Notes under the pieces: generated by a model | The model's input: the letters and a program-made list of their open reading frames with translations, nothing else | Database searches by the model: none | What the model was told of the DNA's origin: nothing | Translations under genes and position numbers: made by a program | Assembly: GCF_003347015.1 (NCBI RefSeq) | Contig: NZ_PNFB01000002.1 | Span: 1 to 64,000, forward strand | Source: Brachybacterium sp. YJGR34 | GTDB taxonomy: Bacteria > Actinomycetota > Actinomycetes > Actinomycetales > Dermabacteraceae | Reading direction: 5' to 3' | Length of the DNA: 64,000 nucleotides | Part shown: piece by piece, positions 17,759 through 26,119 of the stretch | Layout: each line of letters begins with the position of its first letter | How positions within the stretch are numbered: position 1 is the first letter of the stretch

Positions 17759-18127
17759 ATGACGCAGCACACAGCGATGCGCATCGGGGAGATCGCCGCG
17801 GCCACCGGCGTGAGCGTGCGCCTGCTGCGGTACTACGAGGAACAGGGTCTGCTGTCGCCGGACCGCACGCCGACCGGTCAGCGGCTCTACCGCACCGAGG
17901 ACGTCGCGACCGTGGGCCGGATCCGCCGGCTCCTCGCCGCCGGCCTGGGGACGCGCACGATCCGCACCATCCTCGGGTGCGCCTGCGGCGGGACGGGCGA
18001 TGTCGAGCCCTGCCTGGACCCTCTGCTCCTGGAGGAGGTCTCCCGCCTCGATGATGAGCTGGCGCGGCTCGCTGAGCACCGCAGTGCCCTCACCGGTCTG
18101 CTCGAGGACAAGGTGCACAGGAGATGA
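17759..18127 (+). CDS. MerR-family transcriptional regulator
   Basis: 122 aa. Winged HTH at residues 7-45 (MRIGEIAAATGVSVRLLRYY, then TPTGQRLY) followed by the dimerisation helix. Three cysteines, C74, C76 and C85 (CACGGTGDVEPC), sit where MerR proteins keep effector ligands. The spacing differs from SoxR (C-x2-C-x-C-x5-C) and from CueR/ZntR, so the signal could be a metal or an electrophile. It probably activates the divergent aldo/keto reductase by underwinding the promoter. It ends 6 bp before the tRNA gene on the opposite strand. Confidence 0.85.
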   Translation: MTQHTAMRIGEIAAATGVSVRLLRYYEEQGLLSPDRTPTGQRLYRTEDVATVGRIRRLLAAGLGTRTIRTILGCACGGTGDVEPCLDPLLLEEVSRLDDELARLAEHRSALTGLLEDKVHRR

Positions 18128-18132
18128 TCGGG

Positions 18133-18206
18133 ACGCTCCGGCAGGATTCGAACCTGCGACCGGCTCCTTATGGGGGAGCGGCTCTGCCGGGCTGAGCTAC
18201 GGAGCG
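18133..18206 (-). tRNA. tRNA-Met, anticodon CAT
   Basis: Full cloverleaf on the minus strand: acceptor CGCTCCG/CGGAGCG (7/7), D stem GCTC/GAGC, anticodon stem GCTCC/GGAGC with loop CCCATAA, 5-nt variable region, T stem GCAGG/CCTGC with loop TTCGAAT. The anticodon CAT is complementary to ATG at 18170-18172. The C1:G72 pair argues against a bacterial initiator, so elongator Met is likely; Ile2 (lysidine) is less likely. Position 33 is C instead of the near-universal T, the discriminator is T, and no CCA is encoded. Confidence 0.75.
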
Positions 18207-18350
18207 AGGAACCGAGGAGGTGACCGGCTCCAGCCTGCTGGACGCGTCGGGCGCTGTCGAGCCTGCCGTCATCGACCGACTCGGACCGTCGTGCACCGTC
18301 TCTGCCGACAGGTCCGAGAATGCGTCAGGGCGTAGCGCCTCTTGTCGATC

Positions 18351-18400
18351 TGCCCGCGAGATCTCTTCGGTGCCTCAGGCAGGGATGCCCGCGAAATCTC
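18351..18400 (+). repeat. Imperfect 15-bp direct repeat
   Basis: TGCCCGCGAGATCTC at 18351-18365 and TGCCCGCGAAATCTC at 18386-18400, 14 of 15 identical, spaced 35 bp. It lies just beyond the end of the transposase remnant and could be the remains of an element end. Confidence 0.4.
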
Positions 18401-18421
18401 ACGCGCTCGGGCGGAGGTGGA

Positions 18422-18949
18422 TCACTGTGGTGGTGTCGGAGAGGGGCTTTGCGAGCGAGGCCTCGAGGTCGAGTGTGCGGTCGCGGGCATGGTCGGTGAG
18501 GCGGTCCTGGATGGCTCGGTCTCGACGGTCTCGACCTCGTCGCCGACCTTGCGGACCGTGATCGAGGTGCGCAGCAGCGGCGACGGCCTCGTCGCCGAGA
18601 GCCCGAGCAGGGAGTCCGTCTCCCGGGCCGGGCGGAGGTAGCGGCCCATCGTCCGCGCTCTCGTGTCGACACCGACCGCAGCGTCGGGAGAGGGCCGCAG
18701 CGTCGGGAGAGGGCCGCGAACGTTCACGTATTTGCGGATACGCAACTTCGCGAACGCCACGACAGCGGGGCCTTCAGGGCGTCGAAGGAGTACTTCCGTG
18801 AGCGGCTCCGCCGAGATCCCGCTCGCCGGCCTGGCGGCGCCCTGCAGGCGCCTCCTGGCGTTGTCCCGGGACCACCCCGTGACCGCAGTGACCTCGTCCA
18901 CCATCACCCCCCGTCCTTCCTCGAAGCCTGCCGGTAGGCCCTGGCGCAC
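18422..18949 (-). pseudogene. Decayed integrase-type (DDE) transposase
   Basis: The 175-codon minus-strand frame keeps two fragments of a transposase family common in actinobacteria. One is an N-terminal HTH-like piece (VTAVTGWSRDNARRRL, residues 21-35). The other is the piece that normally precedes the DDE core (MGRYLRPARETDSLLGL, then TRPSPLLRTSITVRKVGDEV, residues 101-139). The region between is shortened, and the catalytic part that should follow (FFE-DTVAHCG) is replaced by unrelated or frameshifted sequence. A 19-bp tandem duplication sits in the gap. It cannot encode an active transposase. Confidence 0.6.
18676..18717 (+). repeat. 19-bp tandem duplication inside the transposase remnant
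   Basis: Two full 19-bp units (18676-18694 and 18695-18713) plus 4 bases of a third. Since 19 is not a multiple of three, it shifts the reading frame, consistent with decay. Confidence 0.7.
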
Positions 18950-19030
18950 TTCGCCGTGATCTCCGCTCCCGCACCCATCGTCAGCTCACATCCCATGCCC
19001 CAGCGTCACACCGGTTCGCGGGCACCTCTG

Positions 19031-19055
19031 CGTGAAGCACTGAGGGCGCTTCACG
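19031..19055. other. Small hairpin upstream of the pectate lyase promoter
   Basis: Arms CGTGAAGC (19031-19038) and GCTTCACG (19048-19055) with a 9-nt loop. It could insulate the lyase promoter from upstream transcription; no T tract. Confidence 0.35.
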
Positions 19056-19083
19056 GGCATTCTCCGTGAGTCTCGTCGCAGGG

Positions 19084-19112
19084 TTGATGTGGCGACCGCG
19101 GCCCCGTAACCT
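19084..19112 (+). promoter_or_regulatory. Probable promoter of the pectate lyase
   Basis: TTGATG (19084-19089), a 17-bp spacer, then TAACCT (19107-19112). Optimal spacing, and it is followed immediately by an operator palindrome. Confidence 0.5.
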
Positions 19113-19128
19113 CTTGGACATGACCCGT

Positions 19129-19144
19129 GAGAAACCGGTTTCTC
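19129..19144. promoter_or_regulatory. LacI-type operator upstream of the pectate lyase
   Basis: Perfect 16-bp palindrome GAGAAACCGGTTTCTC with the central CG typical of LacI-family sites, centred about 24 bp downstream of the proposed -10. A bound repressor would block initiation or early elongation. No LacI gene is in the window, so the regulator acts from elsewhere. Confidence 0.6.
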
Positions 19145-19293
19145 GCCGCAGGGACGCGACGAGGAATGGCAGCGCCGAGGTCGTGTCGTCTCCGGATGTT
19201 GTCATGCCGGGAAAGGGGCATAGCCGATGGGCGGTGCATTCTGCGGTCAGCCGTCCGTGCGGCGATGCCAACGCCACGACAATGAGGAGCATC

Positions 19294-20574
19294 ATGATTC
19301 GACGTCGATTCCTTGCCCGCACCCTCTCCGCCGCCGCGCTGGGCGCCACGCTGTCGGTGAGCGCAGCATCAGTCGCGCGGGCGGAGCCCGAGGATCCCCG
19401 TCGGGAGGCCCTGCGTGCGGGGGACGGATGGGGCTCCGCCGGGACCGGGACGACGGGAGGTGCCGACGCCGCGGAGGGCATGGTGTTCCTCGTGACGACC
19501 AAGGCGGAGTTCGTCGCCGCTCTCCAGCGTGCCGCCGGTGCGCCGGCCATCATCACGGTCCGCGGTGATATCGATATGAACACCGGTGAGCAGGGCGAGC
19601 CCCTGACGTGGGAAGACTATGCCGATCCCGCCTGGGACCTGGAGGCTTACCTCGAGGAATACGATCCGGCGCACTACGAGGGTGATCCGGAGGGGCCGCT
19701 CGAGGACGCTCGCGCTCGCTCTCATCAGGCTCAGCTGGACAGCGTCCAGGTCGTGGTGCCCAGCAATGTCACCCTCATCGGCGAGAACGGCGCCCGCCTG
19801 ATCGGCGCGAGCCTCATCCTCCGCGGCGAGAACATCATCGTGAGGAACCTCGAGCTCACGGGCATGGAGAACTGGTTCCCCCAGCGCAACCGCCACGGCT
19901 GGGTCTCCGAGGGATTCGACGTCGTCGGGCTCATCGGGGCGACCAACGTGTGGCTCGACCATCTGACGATCGACGGTCCGTTCCCGGCAGGAGAGTCGAA
20001 GGAGAGGATCTTCGGTGATGTCGTGCACCGCGTCGACGGACTTCTCGACATCACCAACGGGGCGGATATGGTGACGGCCAGCTGGTGCGTCATTCGGAAT
20101 GGCAGCACCTCGGTGCTCATCGGGAACAGCGACGACAGCCCCGAGGACGAGGGAAAGCTGCGCGTCACCTTCCATCACAACCGCTTCGAGAACCTCGCCG
20201 AACGTGCTCCGCGCGTTCGCTACGGCGCCGTCCACGTCTACAACAACCTGATTGTCGTCCCCGATGCGGAGCACTACGTCTACTCGTGGGGCGTGGGTGC
20301 GCACTCCAAGCTCTGGATCGAGGACAACGCCGTCAGCGCCGTGGACGGCGTGACCCCCGCCGAGCTCGTGCACGCCTGGGGCGGAACCGAGGTGCACCTC
20401 GGCGTCACCCGCTTCAACGGGTCCGAGGTCGATGCCCTTGCCGCGTACAACGACGTGGCCGAGACCCCGCTCGAGGACTACCCCGGACCAGCCCCCACCC
20501 TGTACGGGAAGCGGCACCCGCTGCCTGCGGTGGAACCGGTCGTGCGATCTGAGGCGGGTGCGCGAGGCCTGTAG
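19294..20574 (+). CDS. Secreted pectate lyase, polysaccharide lyase family 1
   Basis: 426 aa from the ATG at 19294, which follows GAGGAG; the frame is open further upstream but without family homology. A Tat-like signal (RRRFLARTLSAAALG) ends near Ala31. PL1 landmarks: VWLDHLTIDG, the calcium-site block GLLDITNGADMVTASW, the HHNRFENL strand, and the catalytic arginine region ERAPRVRYGAVHVYNN. It cleaves polygalacturonate by beta-elimination outside the cell. Codon usage is less GC-extreme than its neighbours. With the transposase remnant and tRNA upstream, this suggests acquisition by transfer. No other pectin genes are nearby. Confidence 0.9.
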   Translation: MIRRRFLARTLSAAALGATLSVSAASVARAEPEDPRREALRAGDGWGSAGTGTTGGADAAEGMVFLVTTKAEFVAALQRAAGAPAIITVRGDIDMNTGEQGEPLTWEDYADPAWDLEAYLEEYDPAHYEGDPEGPLEDARARSHQAQLDSVQVVVPSNVTLIGENGARLIGASLILRGENIIVRNLELTGMENWFPQRNRHGWVSEGFDVVGLIGATNVWLDHLTIDGPFPAGESKERIFGDVVHRVDGLLDITNGADMVTASWCVIRNGSTSVLIGNSDDSPEDEGKLRVTFHHNRFENLAERAPRVRYGAVHVYNNLIVVPDAEHYVYSWGVGAHSKLWIEDNAVSAVDGVTPAELVHAWGGTEVHLGVTRFNGSEVDALAAYNDVAETPLEDYPGPAPTLYGKRHPLPAVEPVVRSEAGARGL

Positions 20575-20589
20575 TGGCCCATAGCGCCG

Positions 20590-21894
20590 TCATGCCGGCC
20601 CGTCGGCCGTGATCCCGTCGAAGCGGAGCAGCGCCGGCACCCGCACCATGAGCGCGATGAGCACGGCGACCATCACCAGACCCGCCCCGACGGTGGTCCA
20701 CCCCACCCCGACGTGCTCGGCGACCTGGCCCAGCACGAGGGCCGCCAGCGGCATGATGCCGATCGCGAGCTCCTGCACGCCGAGGGCGCGGCCGTGGACC
20801 TCCGGCTCCGTGGTCATCAGCAGCAAGGTCGTCTGCAGCACGCCGAAGGCGGCGCTGAACAGGCCGATCAGTCCCATCAGGAGGAAGGCCGCGGTCACGG
20901 TTCCGGCGAGGGCGAAGGCCACCCAGGACATCGCCCAGGCGAGGGTGCCCAGCACGAACACGGCTCCCTTGGCGCGGAAGTCGCCGAGGCCCGCGATGAG
21001 CAGCGAGCCCAGCAGACCGCCGGCCCCCGCGCAGGTCAGCAGGGCGCCGAGGCCCGCCGCGTCGAGGCCCAGCTCGGCCCCCGCGAAGACGGGCATGAAG
21101 CTCTGGAAGATCGGCCACAGGAGGGTGTTCGCGGCCAGGGTCACGAGCAGCACCGCGAGGGCGAGGCGGTTGGCGGCGATGCTGGTGATGCCGCTGGTGA
21201 CCATGCGCAGCACGGAGACGCCCCGGTGCGGCGAGGGCTGCGGGGCGCGGAGGCGGCGCAGGGGCAGCAGCAGCGCGAAGGAGGCGAGATACCACAGGGT
21301 CGAGATCCACAGCGCCGCGGGGGCGCCCAGGAGGGCGATCATGCCGCCGCCCAGCGCAGGCCCGATCACCTGGGTCATGTTCATCGCGATGGAGTTCAGC
21401 GCATTGGCGTTGGAGAGGTTCGAGCGCCCCACCAGCTCCAGGACCAGCGCGGCCCGCGCGGGCTGGGAGGGGGACTGCGCGAGGCCGATCGCGAGCCCGC
21501 CGGCCACGAGCACCCCGTAGGAGAGACGGCCGGTGCTCGCGAGCATCGCGACGATCGCGACCGCGAGGCTCGCCCAGCCGCAGGCGAGCAGGAGCAGGCG
21601 GAGGCGGTCGATCGCATCGGCCAGCACGCCGGCGAAGGGCCCCAGCAGCAGCGGGGCCAGGCGCGCGGCGGTGTAGACGGCGACGAGGAACTCCGAGTGC
21701 GTCAGCTCGTAGGCCAACCAGCCCAGCACCAGGGTCTGGGTCCAGACCCCGCCGAAGAAGAACAGGTTCGAGACCCACAGCAGCTGGAAGGCGCGGTTGC
21801 CGCGCAGGGAGGACAGCGCCGTCCCGAGCCCGGGTCGCGAGGGACCGTCCGCCCCGGGCTCGCGCGGCGCGGGGCGGACGGTCCTCTGGGTCAT
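20590..21894 (-). CDS. MFS exporter (EntS/MFS_3-like)
   Basis: 434 aa, 12 predicted membrane helices. Motifs: GPFAGVLADAIDRLRLLLL (MFS signature loop 2-3) near 102-120 and AQSPSQPARAALVLELV in the central region, typical of the enterobactin-exporter-like MFS_3 group. The substrate is unknown; related proteins export siderophores, macrolides or heme precursors. It lies immediately downstream of the heme operon on the same strand (51-bp gap) but could have its own promoter. Convergent with the pectate lyase. Confidence 0.82.
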   Translation of the reverse strand: MTQRTVRPAPREPGADGPSRPGLGTALSSLRGNRAFQLLWVSNLFFFGGVWTQTLVLGWLAYELTHSEFLVAVYTAARLAPLLLGPFAGVLADAIDRLRLLLLACGWASLAVAIVAMLASTGRLSYGVLVAGGLAIGLAQSPSQPARAALVLELVGRSNLSNANALNSIAMNMTQVIGPALGGGMIALLGAPAALWISTLWYLASFALLLPLRRLRAPQPSPHRGVSVLRMVTSGITSIAANRLALAVLLVTLAANTLLWPIFQSFMPVFAGAELGLDAAGLGALLTCAGAGGLLGSLLIAGLGDFRAKGAVFVLGTLAWAMSWVAFALAGTVTAAFLLMGLIGLFSAAFGVLQTTLLLMTTEPEVHGRALGVQELAIGIMPLAALVLGQVAEHVGVGWTTVGAGLVMVAVLIALMVRVPALLRFDGITADGPA

Positions 21895-21945
21895 GCCAAG
21901 ACGGTATACCAGATGGGGAGAGGGGGTGCGCGGAGGAGCCGCTCC

Positions 21946-23262
21946 TCAGCCCTGCGCCGCGGCACGTGCCGCTCCCGGCAGCGCCGCCGCGATCCGGTCG
22001 AGCACCTCCGGGGTGTGCGCGGTGGAGACGAACCACGCCTCGAAGGCCGAGGGCGGCAGGTACACCCCGCCCTCGGCCATCGCGTGGAAGAAGCGGGTGA
22101 ACGCTGCGGTGTCCTGGGCCTTCGCGTCCTGGTAGGTGCGCACCGGCTCGCTCCGGAAGAACACCGAGAACAGCGTCCCGGCCGTCTGGATCACGTGCGG
22201 CACCCCCGCGGTGGTGAGCGCTTCGGCCACCATCTGCTGCAGCGCCGTGGAGGCGCTGCCCAGCGTCGCGTAGGCCGCCTCGTCGAGCCCCGCGAAGGTC
22301 GCCAGGCCCGCGGCCGTGGCCAGAGGGTTCCCCGACAGCGTGCCCGCCTGGTACACCGGCCCGGCCGGGGCCAGCAGGCCCATCAGGTCCGCCCGCCCGC
22401 CGAAGGCCCCGACGGGCAGCCCGCCGCCGATCACCTTGCCGAAGGTCATGAGATCCGGTGCCCAGCCCGCGCCGTCGATGCCGTAGTGGCCCGCGCGGCT
22501 GGCCCGGAAGCCGGTGAGCACCTCGTCGCTGATCAGCAGCGCGCCGGCGGCGTGCGCGGACTCGGCCAGGAAGCGGTTGAAGCCGATCCCGTCCTCCTCC
22601 GGCGGCGTGATCACGCCCATGTTCGCCGGCGCCGCCTCGGTGATGATCGCGGCGATCTCCCCGCCGCGCTCGGCCAGCAGCGCCGTGACCGCCTCGCGGT
22701 CCCCGTAGGGCAGCACCACGGTGTCGCGCGCGGTCGCCGCGGTGACGCCGGCGGAGCCCGGCATCGCGAAGGTCGCCACCCCGCTGCCGGCCTCGGCGAG
22801 CAGCGCGTCCACGTGCCCGTGGTAGCAGCCGGCGAACTTCACGACCACGTCCCGGCCGGTCGCGGCGCGTGCCACCCGCAGGGCGCTCATCGTCGCCTCG
22901 GTGCCGGAGTTGACCAGGCGCAGCTGCTCGACGGGGCCGATCCGGTCCACCACCTCCTCGGCGAGGGAGACCTCGCCGGGCTGCGGGGCGCCGAAGGACA
23001 GCCCGTGCCCAGCCGCCTCCCGGACCGCCTCGACCACCGGGGGGTGCGCGTGTCCCAGGATCATCGGGCCCCATGAGCCCACCAGATCCACGTACTCGAT
23101 GCCGTCGGCGTCGTGCAGCAGCGCCCCCGAGGCCCCGGTGAGGAACGGCGGGGTGCCGCCCACGGAGCCGAAGGCGCGCACCGGCGAGTTCACGCCCGAG
23201 GGGGTGACCTGGCGGGCGCGGGCGAAGAGGGCGTCGGATCGGGTGTGGGACGGGGTCATCAC
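21946..23262 (-). CDS. hemL: Glutamate-1-semialdehyde 2,1-aminomutase
   Basis: 438 aa class III PLP aminotransferase. The PLP lysine lies in [19 protein letters not shown] near 265; GVNSPVRAF at the N-terminus and [15 protein letters not shown] near 120 are HemL-specific. It converts glutamate-1-semialdehyde to 5-aminolevulinate, the step after HemA. Last gene of the minus-strand heme operon, 31 bp after hemB, with its own GGAGT ribosome site. Confidence 0.95.
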   Translation of the reverse strand: MMTPSHTRSDALFARARQVTPSGVNSPVRAFGSVGGTPPFLTGASGALLHDADGIEYVDLVGSWGPMILGHAHPPVVEAVREAAGHGLSFGAPQPGEVSLAEEVVDRIGPVEQLRLVNSGTEATMSALRVARAATGRDVVVKFAGCYHGHVDALLAEAGSGVATFAMPGSAGVTAATARDTVVLPYGDREAVTALLAERGGEIAAIITEAAPANMGVITPPEEDGIGFNRFLAESAHAAGALLISDEVLTGFRASRAGHYGIDGAGWAPDLMTFGKVIGGGLPVGAFGGRADLMGLLAPAGPVYQAGTLSGNPLATAAGLATFAGLDEAAYATLGSASTALQQMVAEALTTAGVPHVIQTAGTLFSVFFRSEPVRTYQDAKAQDTAAFTRFFHAMAEGGVYLPPSAFEAWFVSTAHTPEVLDRIAAALPGAARAAAQG

Positions 23263-23293
23263 GGGACTCCTGGAGGTCGAGGGGGTCAGGGGA

Positions 23294-24316
23294 TCAGAGG
23301 AACTCGCGCAGGTGCGCGGGCAGGCCGTCGCGGTACCACCCGGCGACCTCGCTGGCGTAGTACGTCAGCACGGTCCGGGCCCCCGCACGGCGGAAGGCCA
23401 GCAGGGACTCCAGCACGGTGCGGTCGCGGTCGATCCAGCCGTTCGCGGCGGCCGCCTCGATCATCGCGTACTCGCCGGAGACCTGGTAGGCGCCGACGGG
23501 GACCGGAGAGGCCGCGGCGACCTCGGCGAGCACGTCGAGATAGGGCAGTCCGGGCTTGACCATCACCAGGTCCGCGCCCTCGGCGACGTCGAGGGCGAGC
23601 TCGCGCAGCGCCTCGCGACCGTTCGCCGGGTCCTGCTGGTAGGTGCGGCGGTCGCCCTGCAGCGTGGAGTCCACCGCCTCGCGGAAGGGGCCGTAGAAGG
23701 CGGAGGCGTACTTCGCGGTGTAGGCGAACAGCGCGGTCTCCTCGTGCCCGGCGCCGTCCAGCGCGTCACGGATCGCCGCGATCTGCCCGTCCATCATCCC
23801 CGAGGGGCCCAGCAGATGGGCGCCGGCCTCGGCCTGGGCGAGGGCCATCTCGCGGTAGCGCACGAGGGTGGCGTCGTTGTCGACCCTCCCCGCGGCGTCG
23901 AGCACGCCGCAGTGGCCATGGTCGGTGAACTCGTCCAGGCACAGGTCCGCCATGATCACCGTGGCATCGCCCAGCTCGGCGCGCAGCCGCGCCAGGGCGG
24001 CGTTGAGGATCCCGTCGTCCGCGGTGGCCCCGGAGCCGATCGCGTTCTTCGTCTCGGGCACGCCGAACAGCATGATGCCGCCCACGCCGCGCTCGGTCGC
24101 CTCGGTCGCGGCCCGCACCAGGGAGTCCATGGTGTGCTGCTCGACGCCCGGCATCGAGCTGACGGGCCGGTTCTCCTGCGCCCCCTCGCGCACGAACATC
24201 GGCAGCACGAGGTCCGCGGGACGCAGCGTGTGCTCCCGCACCAGCGAGCGCAGGGCTCCACCGGCGCGCAGGCGCCGGGGACGGTCGATCGGGCCGGGGA
24301 ACGGGGGGAGGGTCAT
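23294..24316 (-). CDS. hemB: Delta-aminolevulinic acid dehydratase (porphobilinogen synthase)
   Basis: 340 aa. It condenses two ALA molecules to porphobilinogen. The active-site lysines fall in [11 protein letters not shown] and [10 protein letters not shown]. The metal loop is C126-x-D128-x7-C136 ([13 protein letters not shown]); the fully zinc-type enzyme has three cysteines, so this is a mixed site in which one ligand is aspartate. Separated from hemD by only 10 bp. N-terminal extension of about 15 residues compared with short forms. Confidence 0.95.
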   Translation of the reverse strand: MTLPPFPGPIDRPRRLRAGGALRSLVREHTLRPADLVLPMFVREGAQENRPVSSMPGVEQHTMDSLVRAATEATERGVGGIMLFGVPETKNAIGSGATADDGILNAALARLRAELGDATVIMADLCLDEFTDHGHCGVLDAAGRVDNDATLVRYREMALAQAEAGAHLLGPSGMMDGQIAAIRDALDGAGHEETALFAYTAKYASAFYGPFREAVDSTLQGDRRTYQQDPANGREALRELALDVAEGADLVMVKPGLPYLDVLAEVAAASPVPVGAYQVSGEYAMIEAAAANGWIDRDRTVLESLLAFRRAGARTVLTYYASEVAGWYRDGLPAHLREFL

Positions 24317-24326
24317 GGGAGCTCCT

Positions 24327-25097
24327 TCAGCGAGGCGAGGGGGACGGGGACGCGGTGCCGGTCAGCACCTGCTGCACGGCGCGGGCGAGGGCGGCGTCCG
24401 TGGGAGCCTCCGCCTGCCCCGCGGGACGCAGGCCGGCCTCGCGGGCGGCGCGGCTGGTGGGATCGCCGATGGTGACGACCGCCGTGGACGGGTGCACCCC
24501 GTGCGCGGCGGCCCGCTGGGCGATCAGCGGCGAGGTCAGCACGATCGCGCCGTAGCCGCCGCGGGCCAGGGCCACCGCCGCGGCGGCGGGGAGGTCGACG
24601 GGCCGCGAGCGGTAGGCGATCACCTCGTGGACCGTGTAGCCCTTGGCTCGCAGCCCCTCGGGGACGGTGCGGGCCGCGGAGGCCGAGGCCGGGAACAGCA
24701 CGTTCGCGCCCTCGGCCGCCTCCGGCATCGCGTCCACGAGCGCCTGCCCGGAGCCTCCGGCGACCAGATCGGCGCGCACCCCGGCCGCCGCGAGCGCCGC
24801 CGCGGTGCCGGGGCCGACGGCGACCACCCGGGTGCCGCGCGGGACCTGCAGCGCGCCGTCGGTCGCGAGGGCCGCGACGGCGGTGCGGGAGGTGATGACG
24901 AGCTCGGTGAAGCCGCCGCCGACGAGCCGGTCCCGCGCGGCGTCCAGGTCCGCCCCGTCGGCCGGCACCAGGCGGACCAGGGGGTGGCTCTCCGCCTCCA
25001 GGCCCAGCTCCAGCAGCCGGTCGACCAGCTCGTCCTCGCGCCCCGCCGGTCGGGTGACCAGGACGGGCCGCGGGGCGACGGGGTGCGGGGCGGTCAT
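24327..25097 (-). CDS. hemD: Uroporphyrinogen-III synthase
   Basis: 256 aa, two-domain alpha/beta protein; sequence conservation in the family is low. VLVTRPAGREDELVDRLLELG at the start, VVAVGPGTAAALAAAGV in the middle and IVLTSPLIAQRAAAHG near 185 are recognisable. It cyclises hydroxymethylbilane with ring D inversion. Its ATG overlaps the hemC stop by 4 nt, which supports the assignment as strongly as sequence does. Confidence 0.9.
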   Translation of the reverse strand: MTAPHPVAPRPVLVTRPAGREDELVDRLLELGLEAESHPLVRLVPADGADLDAARDRLVGGGFTELVITSRTAVAALATDGALQVPRGTRVVAVGPGTAAALAAAGVRADLVAGGSGQALVDAMPEAAEGANVLFPASASAARTVPEGLRAKGYTVHEVIAYRSRPVDLPAAAAVALARGGYGAIVLTSPLIAQRAAAHGVHPSTAVVTIGDPTSRAAREAGLRPAGQAEAPTDAALARAVQQVLTGTASPSPSPR

Positions 25098-26119
25098 CGG
25101 GACCCGGCCTCCGCGAGGATCTCACCGGCGCCGCGGGAGAGCAGGTCCTCCGCGAGCTCCGCGCCCAGCTCGGAGGGCAGCGAGGTGGCACCGCTGAGGG
25201 TGTCCTCGGCGAGGTCGATGGCGACCCGGGCGGAGCCCTCGACGGCGCGGGCGCCGTCGGGGCGGATCGCGAGCGCGCGCAGATGCAGCACCGTCCCGGC
25301 ATCGCCGTCGGCCGACGCATCCTCTGCGTCCTCCGGCACGATCTCGGCGAAGGCCGCGACCGGGGAGGAGCAGCCGGCCTCGAGGCTGCGCAGCAGCGAG
25401 CGCTCGGCGGTCACCGCGGCGCGGGTCGCCGGATGGTCGACCGCCGCCAGTCGCGGCGCGAACCAGCTGCCCAGCGCGAGCGCGTCCGCGGTCGTCTCGA
25501 CGGCCAGGGCGCCCTGCGCGGGGGCGGGGAGCATCACCTCGAGAGGCAGCAGCTCGCTGATCGCCCCCTCGCGTCCCACCCGGCGCAGGCCGGAGGCGGC
25601 GAGCACCACCGCGTCGAGGTCCGCGTGCTCGCCGAGCGCCCGGCCCAGCCGGGTCTCGACGTTGCCGCGGATGCCGACCACGTCCAGGTCGGGCCGGGCG
25701 CGCAGCAGCTGCGCGGCCCGGCGCGGGGAGCCGGTGCCCACCCGGGCGCCGGCGGGGAGCGCGGCGAGGGTCAGGCCGTCCCGGGCGCACAGCGCGTCCC
25801 TCGGGTCCTCGCGCGGCGGGAAGCAGGCCAGGGCGATGTCCGGCAGCGGCGCGGTGGGCAGGTCCTTGCAGGAGTGGACGATCAGGTCCACGTCGTCGTC
25901 CAGCAGCGCCTGGCGCACCGCGGCGACGAACACGCCGGTGCCGCCGATCTGCGCGAGCGGGCTGATGCGGTCGCGGTCGCCGTGGGTGCTCACGTGCACC
26001 AGCTCGACCTCGTGGCCGGTGCCCGCCACCAGCGCCTCGCCCACCTGCCCGGACTGGGTCAGGGCGAGGTCCGAGGCGCGGGTGCCGATCCGCAGCGCGG
26101 CGCCGCCGGCGGGCGTCAT
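25094..26119 (-). CDS. hemC: Porphobilinogen deaminase (hydroxymethylbilane synthase)
   Basis: 341 aa from the ATG at 26119 (ATGA overlap with the ferrochelatase stop). RIGTRASDLALTQSGQV at the N-terminus, THGDRDRISPLAQIGGTGVF, SCKDLPT, and VGTGSPRRAAQL are diagnostic. The dipyrromethane cofactor cysteine is in LEAGCSSPVAAF. It polymerises four porphobilinogens. An acidic insertion (EDAEDASADGDAG) lies in domain 3. Confidence 0.95.
   Translation of the reverse strand: MTPAGGAALRIGTRASDLALTQSGQVGEALVAGTGHEVELVHVSTHGDRDRISPLAQIGGTGVFVAAVRQALLDDDVDLIVHSCKDLPTAPLPDIALACFPPREDPRDALCARDGLTLAALPAGARVGTGSPRRAAQLLRARPDLDVVGIRGNVETRLGRALGEHADLDAVVLAASGLRRVGREGAISELLPLEVMLPAPAQGALAVETTADALALGSWFAPRLAAVDHPATRAAVTAERSLLRSLEAGCSSPVAAFAEIVPEDAEDASADGDAGTVLHLRALAIRPDGARAVEGSARVAIDLAEDTLSGATSLPSELGAELAEDLLSRGAGEILAEAGSR

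Larger units (their letters stand above)
18207..19293. other. Gene-poor tRNA-flanking stretch with mobile-element debris
   Basis: Between the tRNA and the pectate lyase there is no intact gene I can support. It holds a decayed transposase (18422-18949), a 15-bp imperfect direct repeat, a 19-bp tandem duplication, a hairpin, and the promoter/operator of the lyase. The composition looks less GC-rich than the flanks. A genomic-island boundary next to the tRNA is plausible, but I see no integrase and no repeat of the tRNA 3' end. Confidence 0.5.

Noticed and set aside
18133-18206. Initiator tRNA-fMet
   Set aside because: The first acceptor pair is C1:G72 and no GGG/CCC run flanks the anticodon stem as in bacterial initiators.
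18676-18717. CRISPR-like repeat
   Set aside because: Tandem units without spacers; a simple duplication.
19066-19293. Longer start for the pectate lyase
   Set aside because: Would include the promoter and operator; the Tat signal and ribosome site fit 19294.
20713-23076. 787-codon plus-strand open frame
   Set aside because: Antisense to the MFS exporter and hemL; shadow.
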